In this document: positions 1-13,700 of the stretch, in pieces
Layout: each line of letters starts with the position of its first letter
How positions within the stretch are numbered: the stretch's first letter is position 1
Assembly: GCA_963070105.1 (NCBI GenBank)
Contig: OY718804.1
Coordinates: 863,720-927,719 of the forward strand
Direction of reading: 5' to 3'
Origin: Litomosoides sigmodontis
Lineage: Eukaryota; Nematoda; Chromadorea; Rhabditida; Onchocercidae
Length of the DNA stretch: 64,000 nucleotides
The notes under the pieces: model-generated
Databases searched by the model: none
Seen by the model: only the letters and a program-made list of their open reading frames with translations
What the model was told of the DNA's origin: nothing
Position numbers and translations under genes: made by a program

Positions 1-154
1 TATTCAAAAGAATGAGTTATTAGAATTTGCAGCGAATAATAAATTTTCAATTATTTTAAGAAATCAATCATAGCATCTGTAAATTTATGGTTTACAGTAA
101 ATTATTACTTTTAATTCCATTTTAATTTTCATTTAACCGTAACTTCTCATCTGA

Positions 155-520
155 AACAATGAGTAGCGTTTACTGTTATGCAGTTAAGTACTGGAAAATT
201 ATAATGTTATGCGAAAACGTGTGGCCCTTTTTTTTTCTTCACAAATGCAACATTTTCAACATACCTCTTATGAACCGTATATTACAGAAGTCTACAGAAG
301 TATTGTACAGTAGTACAGCTAATGAGGCTTGCAATTTTACCACTACTCTTCTTAATCAATGAGTAGCATTTACAGTTATACGGTAAAATACTGAAATTGC
401 ACTGTGCCAGAATGAATTCATTTTGCAAAAATATATTCATCATTTTCACCACACTTATCAAGACCGTTTATTGATTCTAGAACGGTACAATACAGTAATA
501 AAGGAAAGAAAGCTGTAAAT
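155..520. repeat. Degenerate tandem duplication, period about 201 bp
   Basis: The sequence beginning AATGAGTAGCGTTTACTG near 157 recurs in altered form near 358 (AATGAGTAGCATTTACAG). The following segments also correspond in the same order, including the CATTTTCA-type and GTACAATACAGTA-type words. There are two copies, clearly diverged. Confidence 0.55.
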
Positions 521-1612
521 TTTCTCATACTAACATGATACACTTCTAAAAATACAACCTAGTATAATTTATATTCAAAATCAAAACCTAACTCGTTACA
601 GTTGCATAGGATTTTTCCACTCAACATTAATTTTCTTTTTCAAATATTAAATTGAAGTATCTATCGAAAGGAAATTAAAAAAAACAATTAATTGTTGAAA
701 ATAATTTTCATAATAAATAAATAATTATTCACTGTAATTAAATGTTGTATTTCATCCATTGACATCACGCATAATTGAAATTTTAAAACATTATTCCCCG
801 TAAGTGAACATGATATTTTAATTATTGATATCACTAATATGTTAGAAGCCATCAATTATGAATTTTTTATTAGTTGCAAAATTTAGTAATTTGCTGCCGC
901 ATAACTTATCGTCTATTTTGATAATTTGTTTTTTTTTTTTTGTTGCAACAATTTATGCATTTATCGTTGTAACGCATGAAGGTGCTAGTATAATTGAAAT
1001 ACTATAAAATAATAGGAAGCGTCATCGTCGCAAGGTTTACCCCTTCGTTCATTAGCTATTTCATAAATTCAGAAAACAAATGCAAATTTTAATAAGCCTA
1101 CAATTGACCTTGTAATATTGTCATATTTTACTTGTGCTAAAATTTTTCAACAACTAAAAAATTTAGCAATTTTTTTCCTTTGTGCATTTCATTTTGCATG
1201 AAAGCTGAAGTGCTGAAATACGCAGAGGTAAATTTCAATCCTAAAAATTTAGCAAAAAAAAAGAGAACGAGAAGAAAAATGCAAAACACACATTTCAAGT
1301 TTCTAAGTGGTAAATTAATTGACAAAGCAGGTTTTGTCTTTTCCTGGTTTCTTTTGCATAACTTGCTATCATTGTAAAAATCAATTACTGAAATATTCAA
1401 TTTAACAGCGCAATGTTTACTGCTTACACCAACGTACACTCATCATCGTTCAGTTCAGTATTTTCTCTTGTCTTGAGAGCAATTTTCTTAAAATTTTATT
1501 TTAAATTTATTTAAACAAAAGAGTTTCGTGCAAAATTTTCTCATTTCTCAGTGTTCCTATCAATGCGTTATTTGTGTGTTCGCTTCTTCTGTGGTAATAT
1601 TTTCATGTGAAA

Positions 1613-1622
1613 TTTATTTCAG
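1613..1622 (+). promoter_or_regulatory. Probable trans-splice acceptor of the UGT gene
   Basis: TTTATTTCAG matches the nematode splice-acceptor consensus and lies 21 bp before the chosen ATG at 1644, with no upstream coding exon visible. That is the usual position for spliced-leader addition. Inferred from sequence only. Confidence 0.45.
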
Positions 1623-1643
1623 AATTTTCTTTTTTCATTGATA

Positions 1644-4600
1644 ATGGGGAAGGTATGCTTGATGCTATCACTACTGTTGTGGCAAAATGTTCGGAGCTAT
1701 AAGATATTGGTTTACTCCCCTAGCACTCATCCTGAAAATGTCAACTATTTGGGTCGTATTGCTGATGAACTCGTAAAAGCCGGCCATGATGTTGTCAGTG
1801 AAATAGTAATTTCAGATTAATATCAGTACAGTCACTTTTACATCATTTTTTTTTTGGATAATACTTCTAGCCAAAGTTATCAAATTAATAGGTAAAGATA
1901 ATTTTGAATTTTGGATAATACTTCTAGCCAAAGTTATCAAATTAATAGGTAAAGATAATTTTGAATGTAATTTGATATCTCAAGAAAAAGGTGTGACAGT
2001 ATGAAAGTAATTTTATACTTTTGCATCAGTACGATGATAATGGTAGTGATAAGTTATTTTAAAATGTATATGATTTTTTTTTGATATCAGGAAGCTAACA
2101 TTGCTACTCATTAATTAGTGTACTGGAAGAAAATATATGAATAAATAATAATAAGCTGGCAACTGCGCATGAAGTATGCACGTGTTGCAATTATTTACAA
2201 TTATCTAATAAACAGTGTAGTGAAATTAAATAATACTTGTAATTAATTAGTAAATATATAGTACGTGCGGAATTAGTAAATATTAGCATTTTGAAAATGT
2301 TAACTCATACGAATAAGAAAAGATTACACTGAAAATTACTTTGTTTAAAAAAATGAACTCTTTTTTTTAACTATAAAAAATAACTGAGGTACTTTTTTTT
2401 TTTAAATAAATACACAATTTTTGATGATAATATATTAACGAGAAATATATGATATCCTTTTTTTTCCCTGTTCCAGTTTGCAATCAATTCTAGTAATTGT
2501 AACGTCAGAATATCATTGGAAAATTTAAATTTCTTTTTAAAAACAGAATTATGCAAATTTTTGCTGAAAAATTTCAACTTATCCTATTGCGAAATTGTTA
2601 TAATTCTGCTAAAAATTGAAATTCTTTTATGTCAAAATTCAAAATTCGCACTTCCTTATGTGCAGCTATTAATTACTGTAATTAAATTAATTCATATAAT
2701 CAACAAATTTTCTATTAAATTTTAAAGCATTTCTTTCAAAACAATTATACATTTCTGTTGACATAAATTTGCTTTCCTGTTCGTCCACTTACTTTAGCAA
2801 TTTTAATTATTAATTACAAATTATTTCCTCATTACCACTTCAATCAGCTATTCTCTAATTCAGATAATCTATTTGCCTGTGGCAGATCCAACAGTTAAAA
2901 TTCATGGATCAAAGTTAGCAAAGCTTATCCAAGACAAGTCCTATGCTATTGCACCATCTGCATTATCCGCTCCAATTGAACATAAATTTCGAAACTTGTG
3001 GTCCACGAACGCCTATTCTTTTGGAGAAATTTTTAAAGTAATTAATTGAATATTCCAAAAAGTTTTTTAAAGAGAAAATATGCTAATATATCGAAATGAG
3101 ACCGCTAAGAGTTTTTTGACTGCATTTTTCGACGTTATGTTTATCATTAAAATTCATTTCTTTCAGGTATTTCGTGAATTTACCGATGTGCAACTAACAA
3201 ATTGCATTAGTAAGTTTAATTTTTTACTTAAATTCTTCATATTAACTAGAAATTTGTAAATTTTATATTTTTCCACTCTCATTGAATTGCATAATTTTAA
3301 GTAAAATGATTGAATAACATATAATGCATAATTTTAAATGAAATGAATGAATAACATACAGATATCGTTGAGCAGCTAGTGCACAATTTTCACCAATTAA
3401 TTGTTGACAATTGCGCAACACAAGCTTTATGTTGAGGACATTTGCGCAATCAATAATAAATGCTAGGATTTTTTTTTTGCAATTTTCAAGTGATACTCGC
3501 ACCGCATTTGAATAATTTAAAATTTGAGAGGAAGGAAAATGCTGTAAAATTTAAACTATACAATGATTGAAAATCATTGTTAGCAAGTCTTCATCTTCCT
3601 GTCATCTCTTTCTCACTGTAATAGAGCAGCTGCAAGATGACGAATTGTTGAGGCGTTTGAAGTTGGAAAATTTCGATTTTGCGATCACCGAGTTGATGAA
3701 TTTCTGTGGCTTTGCGCTGTTCAACAAGCTGGGCATTGATAAGTATGCAAGCGTATCGATAAGTGATATGATGGAAGTAATTGTTGATCCGTTAGGAGTT
3801 AGCAGTAATCCGAGTTTCGTGCCAGGTTTCCTAGTTCATTCGTAGTTTGCGAAAATTACTCGACTGGAAGTGAGCATAGTTTGATGAAGAAATTAGAAAG
3901 GAATTCACAATTGAAATGACACTGAAATTTCTGCTCAAAAATTATTAATTATGTGTAAATAAAAATTAAGTTGCATAAATTAATAAATTTCACTTTCTCT
4001 TTCGTTAAATTTTTAGCAACATTGTCATATGATATGCCTGATGAAATGAGCTATTTTCAACGACTTAGCAATTTCATCTCATACATGCAATTCTATTTCC
4101 TACAACGATTTTTACTCTTTCCGGAAATACATCAACGGTTGAGTGAACATCTTCCCGCTGATTTCTACCTTCCGGTATATTCATCTATAATTAAGCATAT
4201 GTGTATGGGTGTGTGTGTGTGTGTGTGTGTGTATTGTAGGCATTTCATATCAGTACAAAAATTAATTGTTGTATTTTTTATTCTTTCTTATTTTTTTAAA
4301 TATTCATTTCAAAAATGAAATTACTTCTAAATGAATTTCTGTAAAATTATTATTATTATTAGAAATTTCTAAGGTTTAAATTATTTAACTTTCAGGAAGC
4401 AATCAGAAAAAGCTCTTTAGCATTAATAAATTCCGATGAATTTATGCAATTCCCACGGCTAAGTGGCCAAAAAATTGTTTTCATTGGTGGAATAACATTG
4501 GATGAACCTGAACCGCTAAAAGAGGTTAAATAAAATTTAATTTCAAAAATTGCACCTCTTTTTCAATTAATTTTGAATAACATAGAAGTATTCACAGATG

Positions 4601-6488
4601 CAATAACAGTGGACTATATTCAAACAGCCATAAAATCATAACTGTTCAGATGTATAGAAATTTATTTCAGAGTTAAAATTAAATTTAAGAAGCCATTTAA
4701 TGCTGCAGTGGTTGATTTATCACCTCTTATGGCGAGTGAACAATTTTAAAACTATTCATTTTTTACCTTTTCTTTAAACTTTATCTTAGTGAAAGTTAGA
4801 GATTAAGAAGGTAGTAGTAAGAAACATACGTCTGATAATTGTTGATTGAGCACAACTGAATGATAAAATAATTGATAGGTAAATGATAAGCTATTTATTA
4901 GCATTTGCATTTTGAGGATTATCAAATGCTAATGGATCAAGCAGAAGATGGTGTTGTGTTGATATCTTTTGGTACTGTTTCAAATATTAGTCAAATTTTT
5001 CCAAACATTAATGATAATTTAATTAATGTATTGAAAAAATTTCCGCAGGTATGCATTGATATTGCTATTAATTATAAAATTAACTTTTTACCTTTAATTT
5101 CACTTCAAGTCGATGACTCCAAATGAATTACGGTAAAAAATGTAATTTGATTTAATTTTAGAATGCAAAATAAGGAAGGATTGTTTATCAAAATATTTGT
5201 AAAATTTTATATCAGCATCAACATACTGTATTATATGTAATCACAGTAATTAAGTGGAAGAAATAACTGAACGAAATAAGCTTACTGTCATTAATTATGA
5301 TTTAGATAACATTTTTGCTAAATTACGATACAGCTAATGATTTTATCACCGATATTCCTAATGTTATCAGCAAAAATTGGATATCACAAAAGGATTTGCT
5401 CGGTAAGATTGTTGATGAGATTTCATCACGCGTTATTATGTTACTGCACTAATTGCAATTTATAATAATTAAAATGATTGTATAATTTAGTTAGCAGTAA
5501 AAAAAAAACATAATCCGTTTTTATGATTATCCTTTTTTGATTGAAATTAATTATGCAAAAATTTGAATTAAAATACAGTCATTTCTTTTTTTTTCTGCAG
5601 TACATGAAAATTTGCAAGCATTAATAACATGCTGTGATTCAAATACGATTATGGAAGCGGTACACTTTGGTGTACCACTTATTTGCATACCATTTTCGGC
5701 GGAACAAATGCGCAACAGTCGCGTGGTGAAACGTGCAGAAATTGCAATTATCATTGAACGATTAGCTGTTACGGAAGAAAATTTAGTAAATGCATTGAAT
5801 AGCATCATACACTCTAATAAGTTAGTTTAGAATTACCTCGTTTCACTCAAAAATTTATGAAGGAAGAAAATAGTGAATAAAATTTGGTGAGAAAGAGGCA
5901 GTGGAAAAAATTCCCACACTGTCATTTACTATTTCAGTCTAAAATAATAGCAACAAGCTGTAACTGCAATTATCAGTTAGAATTCCCCACCATCACTATT
6001 ACTTGACAGGATATGATTGATAATTAACTTTTAGAATTTATCACGCATATTTAAATTTCTCTTCCAATTAATAAAATAAAAATGAACTTGTAGCAAAAGG
6101 CATGCGTACTCTTAATACACTTGATCCAGTGCTTTTCACTTCAAATACCCAGTTAACGATAGAAGAGAAAATGAAGAAAGTATTATTACACTAGTAACGC
6201 TGTAATTTCAGATATAAGATGAGAGCTGATCGAATAGCACGAATGATACGTGATAAGCCGCTATCAGCTCGTGAATCTCTCGTTGTCCAAGTGGAATATG
6301 CGATAAAATTCGGACCATTTGAAATCTTTGATTTTGCATACAATGATTTATACATTTATCAGTACTATCTGTTGGATATTATCATACCAATTGCACTGTT
6401 ACTGATTTTCTTCTGCTACTGCAGCTGTTGCTTGACATTTTCCATTTCTCGTCACTTATTGTCGAAATCAAAATGGAAATTGGAATGA
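1644..6488 (+). CDS. UDP-glycosyltransferase (UGT, GT1 family), divergent
   Basis: Ten exons join in phase: 1644-1793, 2864-3037, 3167-3209, 3625-3825, 4017-4174, 4396-4524, 4902-5048, 5306-5402, 5601-5820 and 6212-6488. They give about 531 residues, normal for a UGT. Residues 1-18 look like a signal peptide. The middle carries the worm-UGT segment PSFVPATLSYDMPDEMSYF. EDGVVLISFGTVS (exon 7) begins the nucleotide-sugar domain, and WISQKDLLVHENLQALIT opens the UGT signature. A hydrophobic helix at about 492-515 plus a short basic tail (SKSKWKLE) fits a type I ER membrane enzyme with a lumenal catalytic domain. Family members move a sugar from UDP-sugar to small lipophilic acceptors. Here the usual HGG of the signature reads CCD and the terminal DQ reads EQ, so activity is uncertain. 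Exon 7 could instead start at a TTTTGAG site (4917), 15 bp shorter. Confidence 0.92.
1854..1966. repeat. Two-copy 57-bp tandem duplication in UGT intron 1
   Basis: A unit starting TTGGATAATACTTCTAGCC at 1854 is repeated at 1911 with essentially no differences. The copies are nearly identical, so the duplication is recent. It lies inside intron 1. Confidence 0.9.
4209..4232. repeat. (GT)n microsatellite in a UGT intron
   Basis: About 12 GT units follow exon 5 (ends 4174). Simple repeat with no other sign of function. Confidence 0.9.
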
Positions 6489-6596
6489 AAATTTTCATAA
6501 AAAGTTTCATGCAAATGCTGATAAAAATTCCTCGGGTTAAGTAGAAGCAGGAAAAGTAACCTATGAACTTGCAAGATAATAACCGATAGTAAAAAC

Positions 6597-7327
<731 letters not shown>

Positions 7328-9476
7328 TAACAATAATTAATTATAAATAATAAAATAGTGAAACTCAACTACCGTTGAATTAATATAAACATCACCAAAA
7401 TTGATAATATATACTCCCAAGACAGGTTATAATTTGATTCTTTGGTAAAATTTACAGTTGCAACTTCGCCATTTCCGTGATCTGTGTCATTTAATCGTGG
7501 AACGTGTACTTAATGACGTATTCTCCTCTAGCGCACTCACTCCATTATTGAAAAAGACGAAAAAAAAAGTCTTTCAAGCATGTTCCCCTATAATACCCTT
7601 CATCTTGATTATTCATTTTCATGAATCTGAAGCGTTTTAATTCCGTATAACCTGAGCAGAAAATAATTCCGACCGGAAACATTCACGTCATTTCTGATAA
7701 CGCAAAAAAAAACAGCACTTAATCATTCAATTGATATTTCTATTACCTCTAATTTATACATCGTTTCTCTTCTTCTCTTTTAAAATAATAAATCTCACAT
7801 TTTTCAAGCTATTACTTATCTCTCTATTTTCCCCTTCCTCAAAAAAAAAGGAAAGGAGGGAAAGGAGATAAAACATTTAAATTATCCTAGAAAACGAAAA
7901 AGTAAAAAGAAAGGAAAATCGCTGGAAGAGTAGGAGAGAAGCAAAAACATTTTATTTGTAACAAAAAAAATACTAAAGGCATTCTTCTGTTTGACAAGGA
8001 GCAACGCAAACTATTGCAACTTTGATACTTTCAATTTATTTTTCCCTTAACGAACAACAAAAAAAAAATTTAAAAAAAAACGGAGGTGAAATATGTGGAA
8101 ATAAGTGGCAACGTTCACGCTGTACGTTACTAAAAAAAGGAAAATTTTGCAAAGTTATCCTTTGGTTGCCCGTTGTTTCATTTTGACTACACGTATTATA
8201 CGTGCTCCTTTCTTTTTTGAATAATAAAATTTAGTAGTAATATTTCGATGAGTTATTTAATGTTTGCTACATGCATATTTTTCAATTAATTAAGAATTTC
8301 TTAAATGTTCCAGAAATCTCCTGATGTCTTCAGCAAACTGATAATTTAGCTCCATTCTATGGTGGAATAAATTGAATCCGGAATTGAATTGAAAGAGGGG
8401 AACTCATTAATACTCACGCATACTATCTTACAGATTATTCAATATGCTATTAATGAAAGTAAAATGCTTGCTCTTCGTTTCAGAAATAAACCAACGAGAG
8501 GAGAAGCAATGAAAACATCAGCTCAGGAATTCGGGAATCATTTCAGGAAACCTAGCCGATCTCATATCACCTATAGTACAAATGTGTGTGCAGTGAAATT
8601 TTCAGCGTAATGAAGTTGTCGTAACTAGCAAAACTAACGTTATTATCCGTAGCTGCTAAAGTAACACTCACGTCAAACGATGCTCCCCCGGAAGGAACCT
8701 ATTCTACTCCTTATCACGGAGACATAATGACTGTGATATAAAACATGCGTCAGTTTTTACCGCGAAATGCTTAGGGCCGCGACCATCAACTGACAAAACA
8801 ACAGTATTTAGTTATTGATTGTGGAGGATGAAGGAAGTTTGTTGTAGTTTGGATTTCGATATCAGGTTGCGTGATTTTAACGTAGTTCTGCTTGTAGTAT
8901 GCTTAAATACATTGGCTGCAAATTGAATTTTTTCAATGCAATGAAGTTGTGAAATTCATTTCGTTTTTTTTCCTTCGAAAACGTCAAATATGAATGATGT
9001 TAACGTAGTTGCTACCGTAAAGCAGTGGATTTTGATTGTGGTGTATTTTGAAGTTTAAGACCAATTTAAGACGTTTTTTCTTCGCATTCATTTAATATTT
9101 GTGCTAAATGAGATCCTTGCTCTAAAAGGTAGTTATGAAGCCAGAGGCGATCCATTTACATCCATGTACTGTGACGTATTTCATCATACTTTATATTTGG
9201 TTGGAAATTTTCCTTTTGACTTACAGCACAAGAAGACATCAGTTTTCTGGAATTTTCTCTCTTGTTACTACTACTTCTTTTAGTAGTTTTGGAATATATC
9301 CCTGAACCAGTTTTAGTCGTCCGTATATGTATTCTTTTGCAAAGTTGTAACAGAAGATTTTTGGTTTCATGGGAATATTCTCCATTGGATAACAGTGGCA
9401 TAGAATGTGTGCATGCTATTTGCACGAAATTAGTGCTTTATTTTCCTAGCACATTTGCTTTGTAAAACATATGTGA

Positions 9477-9579
<103 letters not shown>

Positions 9580-10786
9580 GTATATGTGTTAATGTATTAC
9601 TTTTCCTTGTTTACGCCATTATTAGTGCTGAATAACAACTGTTGTGCCATTGGCACTCTTGAGCGCTTTAATGCTTAAAATGATTATTTCTCCTTCATGT
9701 CCATTTTTGTTCTTGCTAGTATTAATTGCTGTTTTAGTGGTGTGAAGGTGGAATTTGCAGGTAACACTTAAAATTTCGATTTTTTCTTTGGAAGTATGCT
9801 GATGCGAAATGTGAAGCTTGTAGATTTTTTCATTTTATGAGTTGACATGGGATGTGTTTGCGTTTGTTGAAAAAACTTAATTATTTTATATCGGAGCAAT
9901 GAGGATTATACGATTGTAACGTGTTACTGGTTATTATTTAACTATGATGGGGTCTATTTGTGCATCGTTATTTTTGATTTTCTAGTGGCAAATAAGTATC
10001 TGCGACAAAGTATCTCATACTTTATGAAGTCATTGTGTCCAAGTTTTTATATCAGGGATCCTGTTTAATAATGGGCTATACTTTATTAATTAAATGACAG
10101 TATATGATGTGTTGGTTTAATTGCTAACGTTGATTAACCAACCTTTTATTTCATGAAGGCAATATTTTTCTTTTGTATTATTTTCAGGTCTCTTATTACA
10201 ATTAAAAGCTCGCATTATTGATTTTTTTTGGCAAATTTGCAGTGAAAATAGTAATAGTAATAACAATAATAAAAATTAATTACACCGATATACGAAAGAA
10301 ACGTTTAACGATCACAGGATTAAGACAACAGGAACTACTGAGCTTGGGAACTATTCATCTGTTATTACTTCTATTGCTATCTCCAAAGGCTTTGCTCGCC
10401 GCTGAATGCTTGGAAGCGATCAGCGAAGGACTCTGTATTCCATCATTCATCGATCTCATTTCTACACATTTGTACCTTGTATCTCTGTAATTAGGTAATT
10501 TTTTTCCATTAACGATTTTTTTCAAACTATCTCTATCACTCTGATTTTTAAATTTATGCTAAATAGCTAGTAACCAGCTTCAAGAGTGGTATTGCTAAAG
10601 TCCATCTTAAGGTTCAGTTTTTAACGGTGTACTTATTCGAATATTAAAATCGTCCTCATGATGATAGGATAGAGCAGAATAATGTTCAGTGGCCTTTAGT
10701 TGCTATGTGAAAAGATTTTGTGTGCTTTATATTCGCAGTGGATTTGATCAGACATTTTTTTTAAGCCAACTGTCAAACGAATTTCA

Positions 10787-13700
10787 ATGGCTGAGAAACG
10801 AAAATTGCTCAATGAAATTGATAAATGTTTCAAAAAGGTTTCGTCGTTTCACTGTTTCAATGTGGAGCCATTTTTCAAAACCTTTTTAAAATTTGTTTTA
10901 TTCATTGGTTTGAAAGAAGAAAGGTTAATGTTGCTACAGGTGGAGGAAGGAGTGGAATTATTCGAAGAAACAATGGCTAAAATGCAGGAAGCGAATAGCG
11001 ATAACCAGAGAGAGAAATTCCAGGTCTGTTTTCTGTTAAAAACATATAAGTTAGCGGAGAACCTGCTTGATGATTTGGGAAACTTTAATCGTTTTTGAAT
11101 GTTTGTGGTGTCTCGCTGATTTATTGAATTTTTAGCCTCATTTTGCTGTTCGGAAGTTTCAGTGTGTTCATTTATCAGTCAAACCATATGCCACCAAAGA
11201 CATTTCAGGATGATTTAAAAAAAGAAATAAAAAAGTTGCAAAGACTAAGAGATCAAATTAAAGGTTGGCAAAATTCGTCCGATATCAAGGTTATTTTTTG
11301 CTTATGTATATATGTGATTTTTTACACAGTTCCCAAAATATTAAGTTTTATCCAAGTTTAACAAAATTAATCTACTGTTTTACACTATTATTAATGAAAC
11401 TGAGGAACCAGTTAACATGTTGAAACGTATGAAATATTCAGAATATTCTTGAGCTGCAGAAAATTGAACTATGCCGCAGTTGAATGGCTGCTTTTGCATC
11501 TGTTCGTATGATTATAGTACAAATAACATGATTTTTGTGTACTTGTTCCAGGACAAGGATAAATTAACTTCTTATCGGAAGTTAATAGAACAAAGGATGG
11601 AGCAATTCAAAGATATTGAGAGGGAAAATAAAACGAAACCACATAGCAAGCAGGGATTATCAGCTGAAGAAAAACTTGATCCGCGTGAAAAAGAAAAAGC
11701 AGAAACCGTGGAGTGGTTGCAGGTATTCTGTTAGTGAAACATTTATTTTTTTTTCGTAAGTCAGCAGAAATAATCTGTATATTTCAGCGCGATTTTTGCT
11801 TTTAGTGCCAAATACGATATTTGGAAGATGAAGCTGATAAGACTGAATCGCAAATTGAGTCTTTGTCAACAGCTGATCAAACGAGAAAGAAAGGTAAAAG
11901 AGATGATCCGAAGAAAGGCGAGAAAGAAGTCAGTCGATTTTTATCTCTTTGCATATTTTTTTAGTAATTTATTCCGGCAACGCAGAAGATTTTTTCAAAT
12001 TTTTTAAAGCAGAAATTCTCCCGCTTTGTCATTCATTCGTTTGATGTTTGTTATGATCTCTGAATCTTCGAAGTAATCATTTTGTCGGATGAAAGTACAT
12101 GGCGAAAGAGGAATAGCGGTTATTAATAACAGTGTCTGTCATCTCTAACAACTGACAAACTTCGAATATATGCCATGTAGTCATAGAAAAGGAGGCGTTA
12201 TTATTAACTCAATTAGCATATAATTCAGATTTTTTTACTTTAAATAAGAAACAGCAACCTGCTAGCAGTTAATGGAAAATGCGTAATAATCTTGCTTGCA
12301 CTGTTTTAGAAATTGAAGCGACTGGATGATTTAAGAAAACACCTGGAGCGGATAAGGTTTCACGTGTCAAAGTTAGAAATTTGTATGAGGCTTGTTAATA
12401 ACGAAACATTGGAAAGTAAAACAGTAATGGATGCCTTAAAAGAACCCTTCGAAATGTACATCGAATCTCTGGATCCTGAAAGTGAGAATGATCCTGAGTC
12501 ATTTGATCCCGAAACAACAGGTAATTGTTCCAATTACTCTGAATGAGCAAACTTGTGACAGAAATATTCACCTTGAAATCTATTAGGTTTCGAAAGAATG
12601 AATTCTCTTGATTGCTCTTTGTTTTAAAACATTTTCAAAATTTATTAAACATGCGTGATTTTTTATGAGAGAAAAATTGATTTTGATTTCCAGGAGTTTA
12701 TGATGAGTTAGATTTGCAATCGTATACGCCACAATTAGGCGGTGCTATTTTTGGTTCGGCTGACTCTGATGAAAAAATGGAAAATAATGTCGATGGGAGA
12801 ATATCACCACCTGTATCACCTGCACCGGTGTTACCGAAGGTTCTTTGTACTCAGTTAAATATATCATTTTCTGGAAGTATAGTCATTATTTAAAAAGCTA
12901 GCCTTTTTGATGAGAAATTAATTTTATAGAGGATTTCAGTTGACTACCACCTTTTTCGGTGAGGGGAATTTGTTCGCTAGTAGACACTTTGCCAACTAAT
13001 TCTATGTCCGCTCTTGGAGCAAATATTGCTTTTTGTAGGAAACGGATGACAATGCAACAAAACAAAGACATTTGAGCGGCGAGCCCAGCGTACTTCTAAC
13101 CCGACAAATATCAGCTAGCAGGAGTACACCAGCCACACCTTTAAAACTTACCAAGTTAGTGACCTGTTGTTAATTATCTTCTGCAAGTTCTAAACAAATA
13201 TCCTCATTTCTCAGTCTTTTGATACGTATTGTTTCTGAATATAAGAAAAACGCGATAGATTAGCTTTCATTATCTGGATAAATTTTTATTGTTTTTGTTC
13301 ATATTCTTTTAGTAATTTCTAATTTTTCAAAAAAAAAGTCGTATGGTTTTATAATCTTTACCAAATGAAGTACAAATTCATGGACTTTATATATTTAAAA
13401 TTTGTTTATTCTACTTCACTGAAAGAGGACTGCTACACAGGATACGTAGGGGTGAAAAACCAGCTATACCGATACATTAAGAAATAGAGGAGTGTTTAGG
13501 TAGTGAGTATCTTCCTTTTGAAGGTCCCCGTTAAAACAATTGTCTTTTTTTGTTGATCTCCTGAAACTGGCGCGATACTACATGGTTAAGAACATACCTT
13601 GTATTTGATTTTTATAGCAACGTACTCATCGGCATATATTTAATTGTATTCATATATTCTATCGTGTATGCGCATAGGCATGTATACATATGTGTATTTT

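Larger units (their letters stand above)
1..1622. other. Upstream flank of the UGT gene, no gene recognised
   Basis: AT-rich sequence without a convincing coding region. Short open frames occur but have the Phe/Leu/Asn/Lys-rich composition expected from random AT-rich DNA. Positions 150-520 contain a decayed tandem duplication, listed separately. The stretch ends at a TTTATTTCAG acceptor at 1613-1622, just before the UGT start, so part of it is probably promoter or outron. Confidence 0.5.

Noticed and set aside
10218..10490. 90-codon frame with a leucine run upstream of NOT3
   Set aside because: No family resemblance, and the leucine run comes from a short CT/TTA-rich stretch. It is not connected in phase to NOT3 exon 1, which starts with its own conserved Met.
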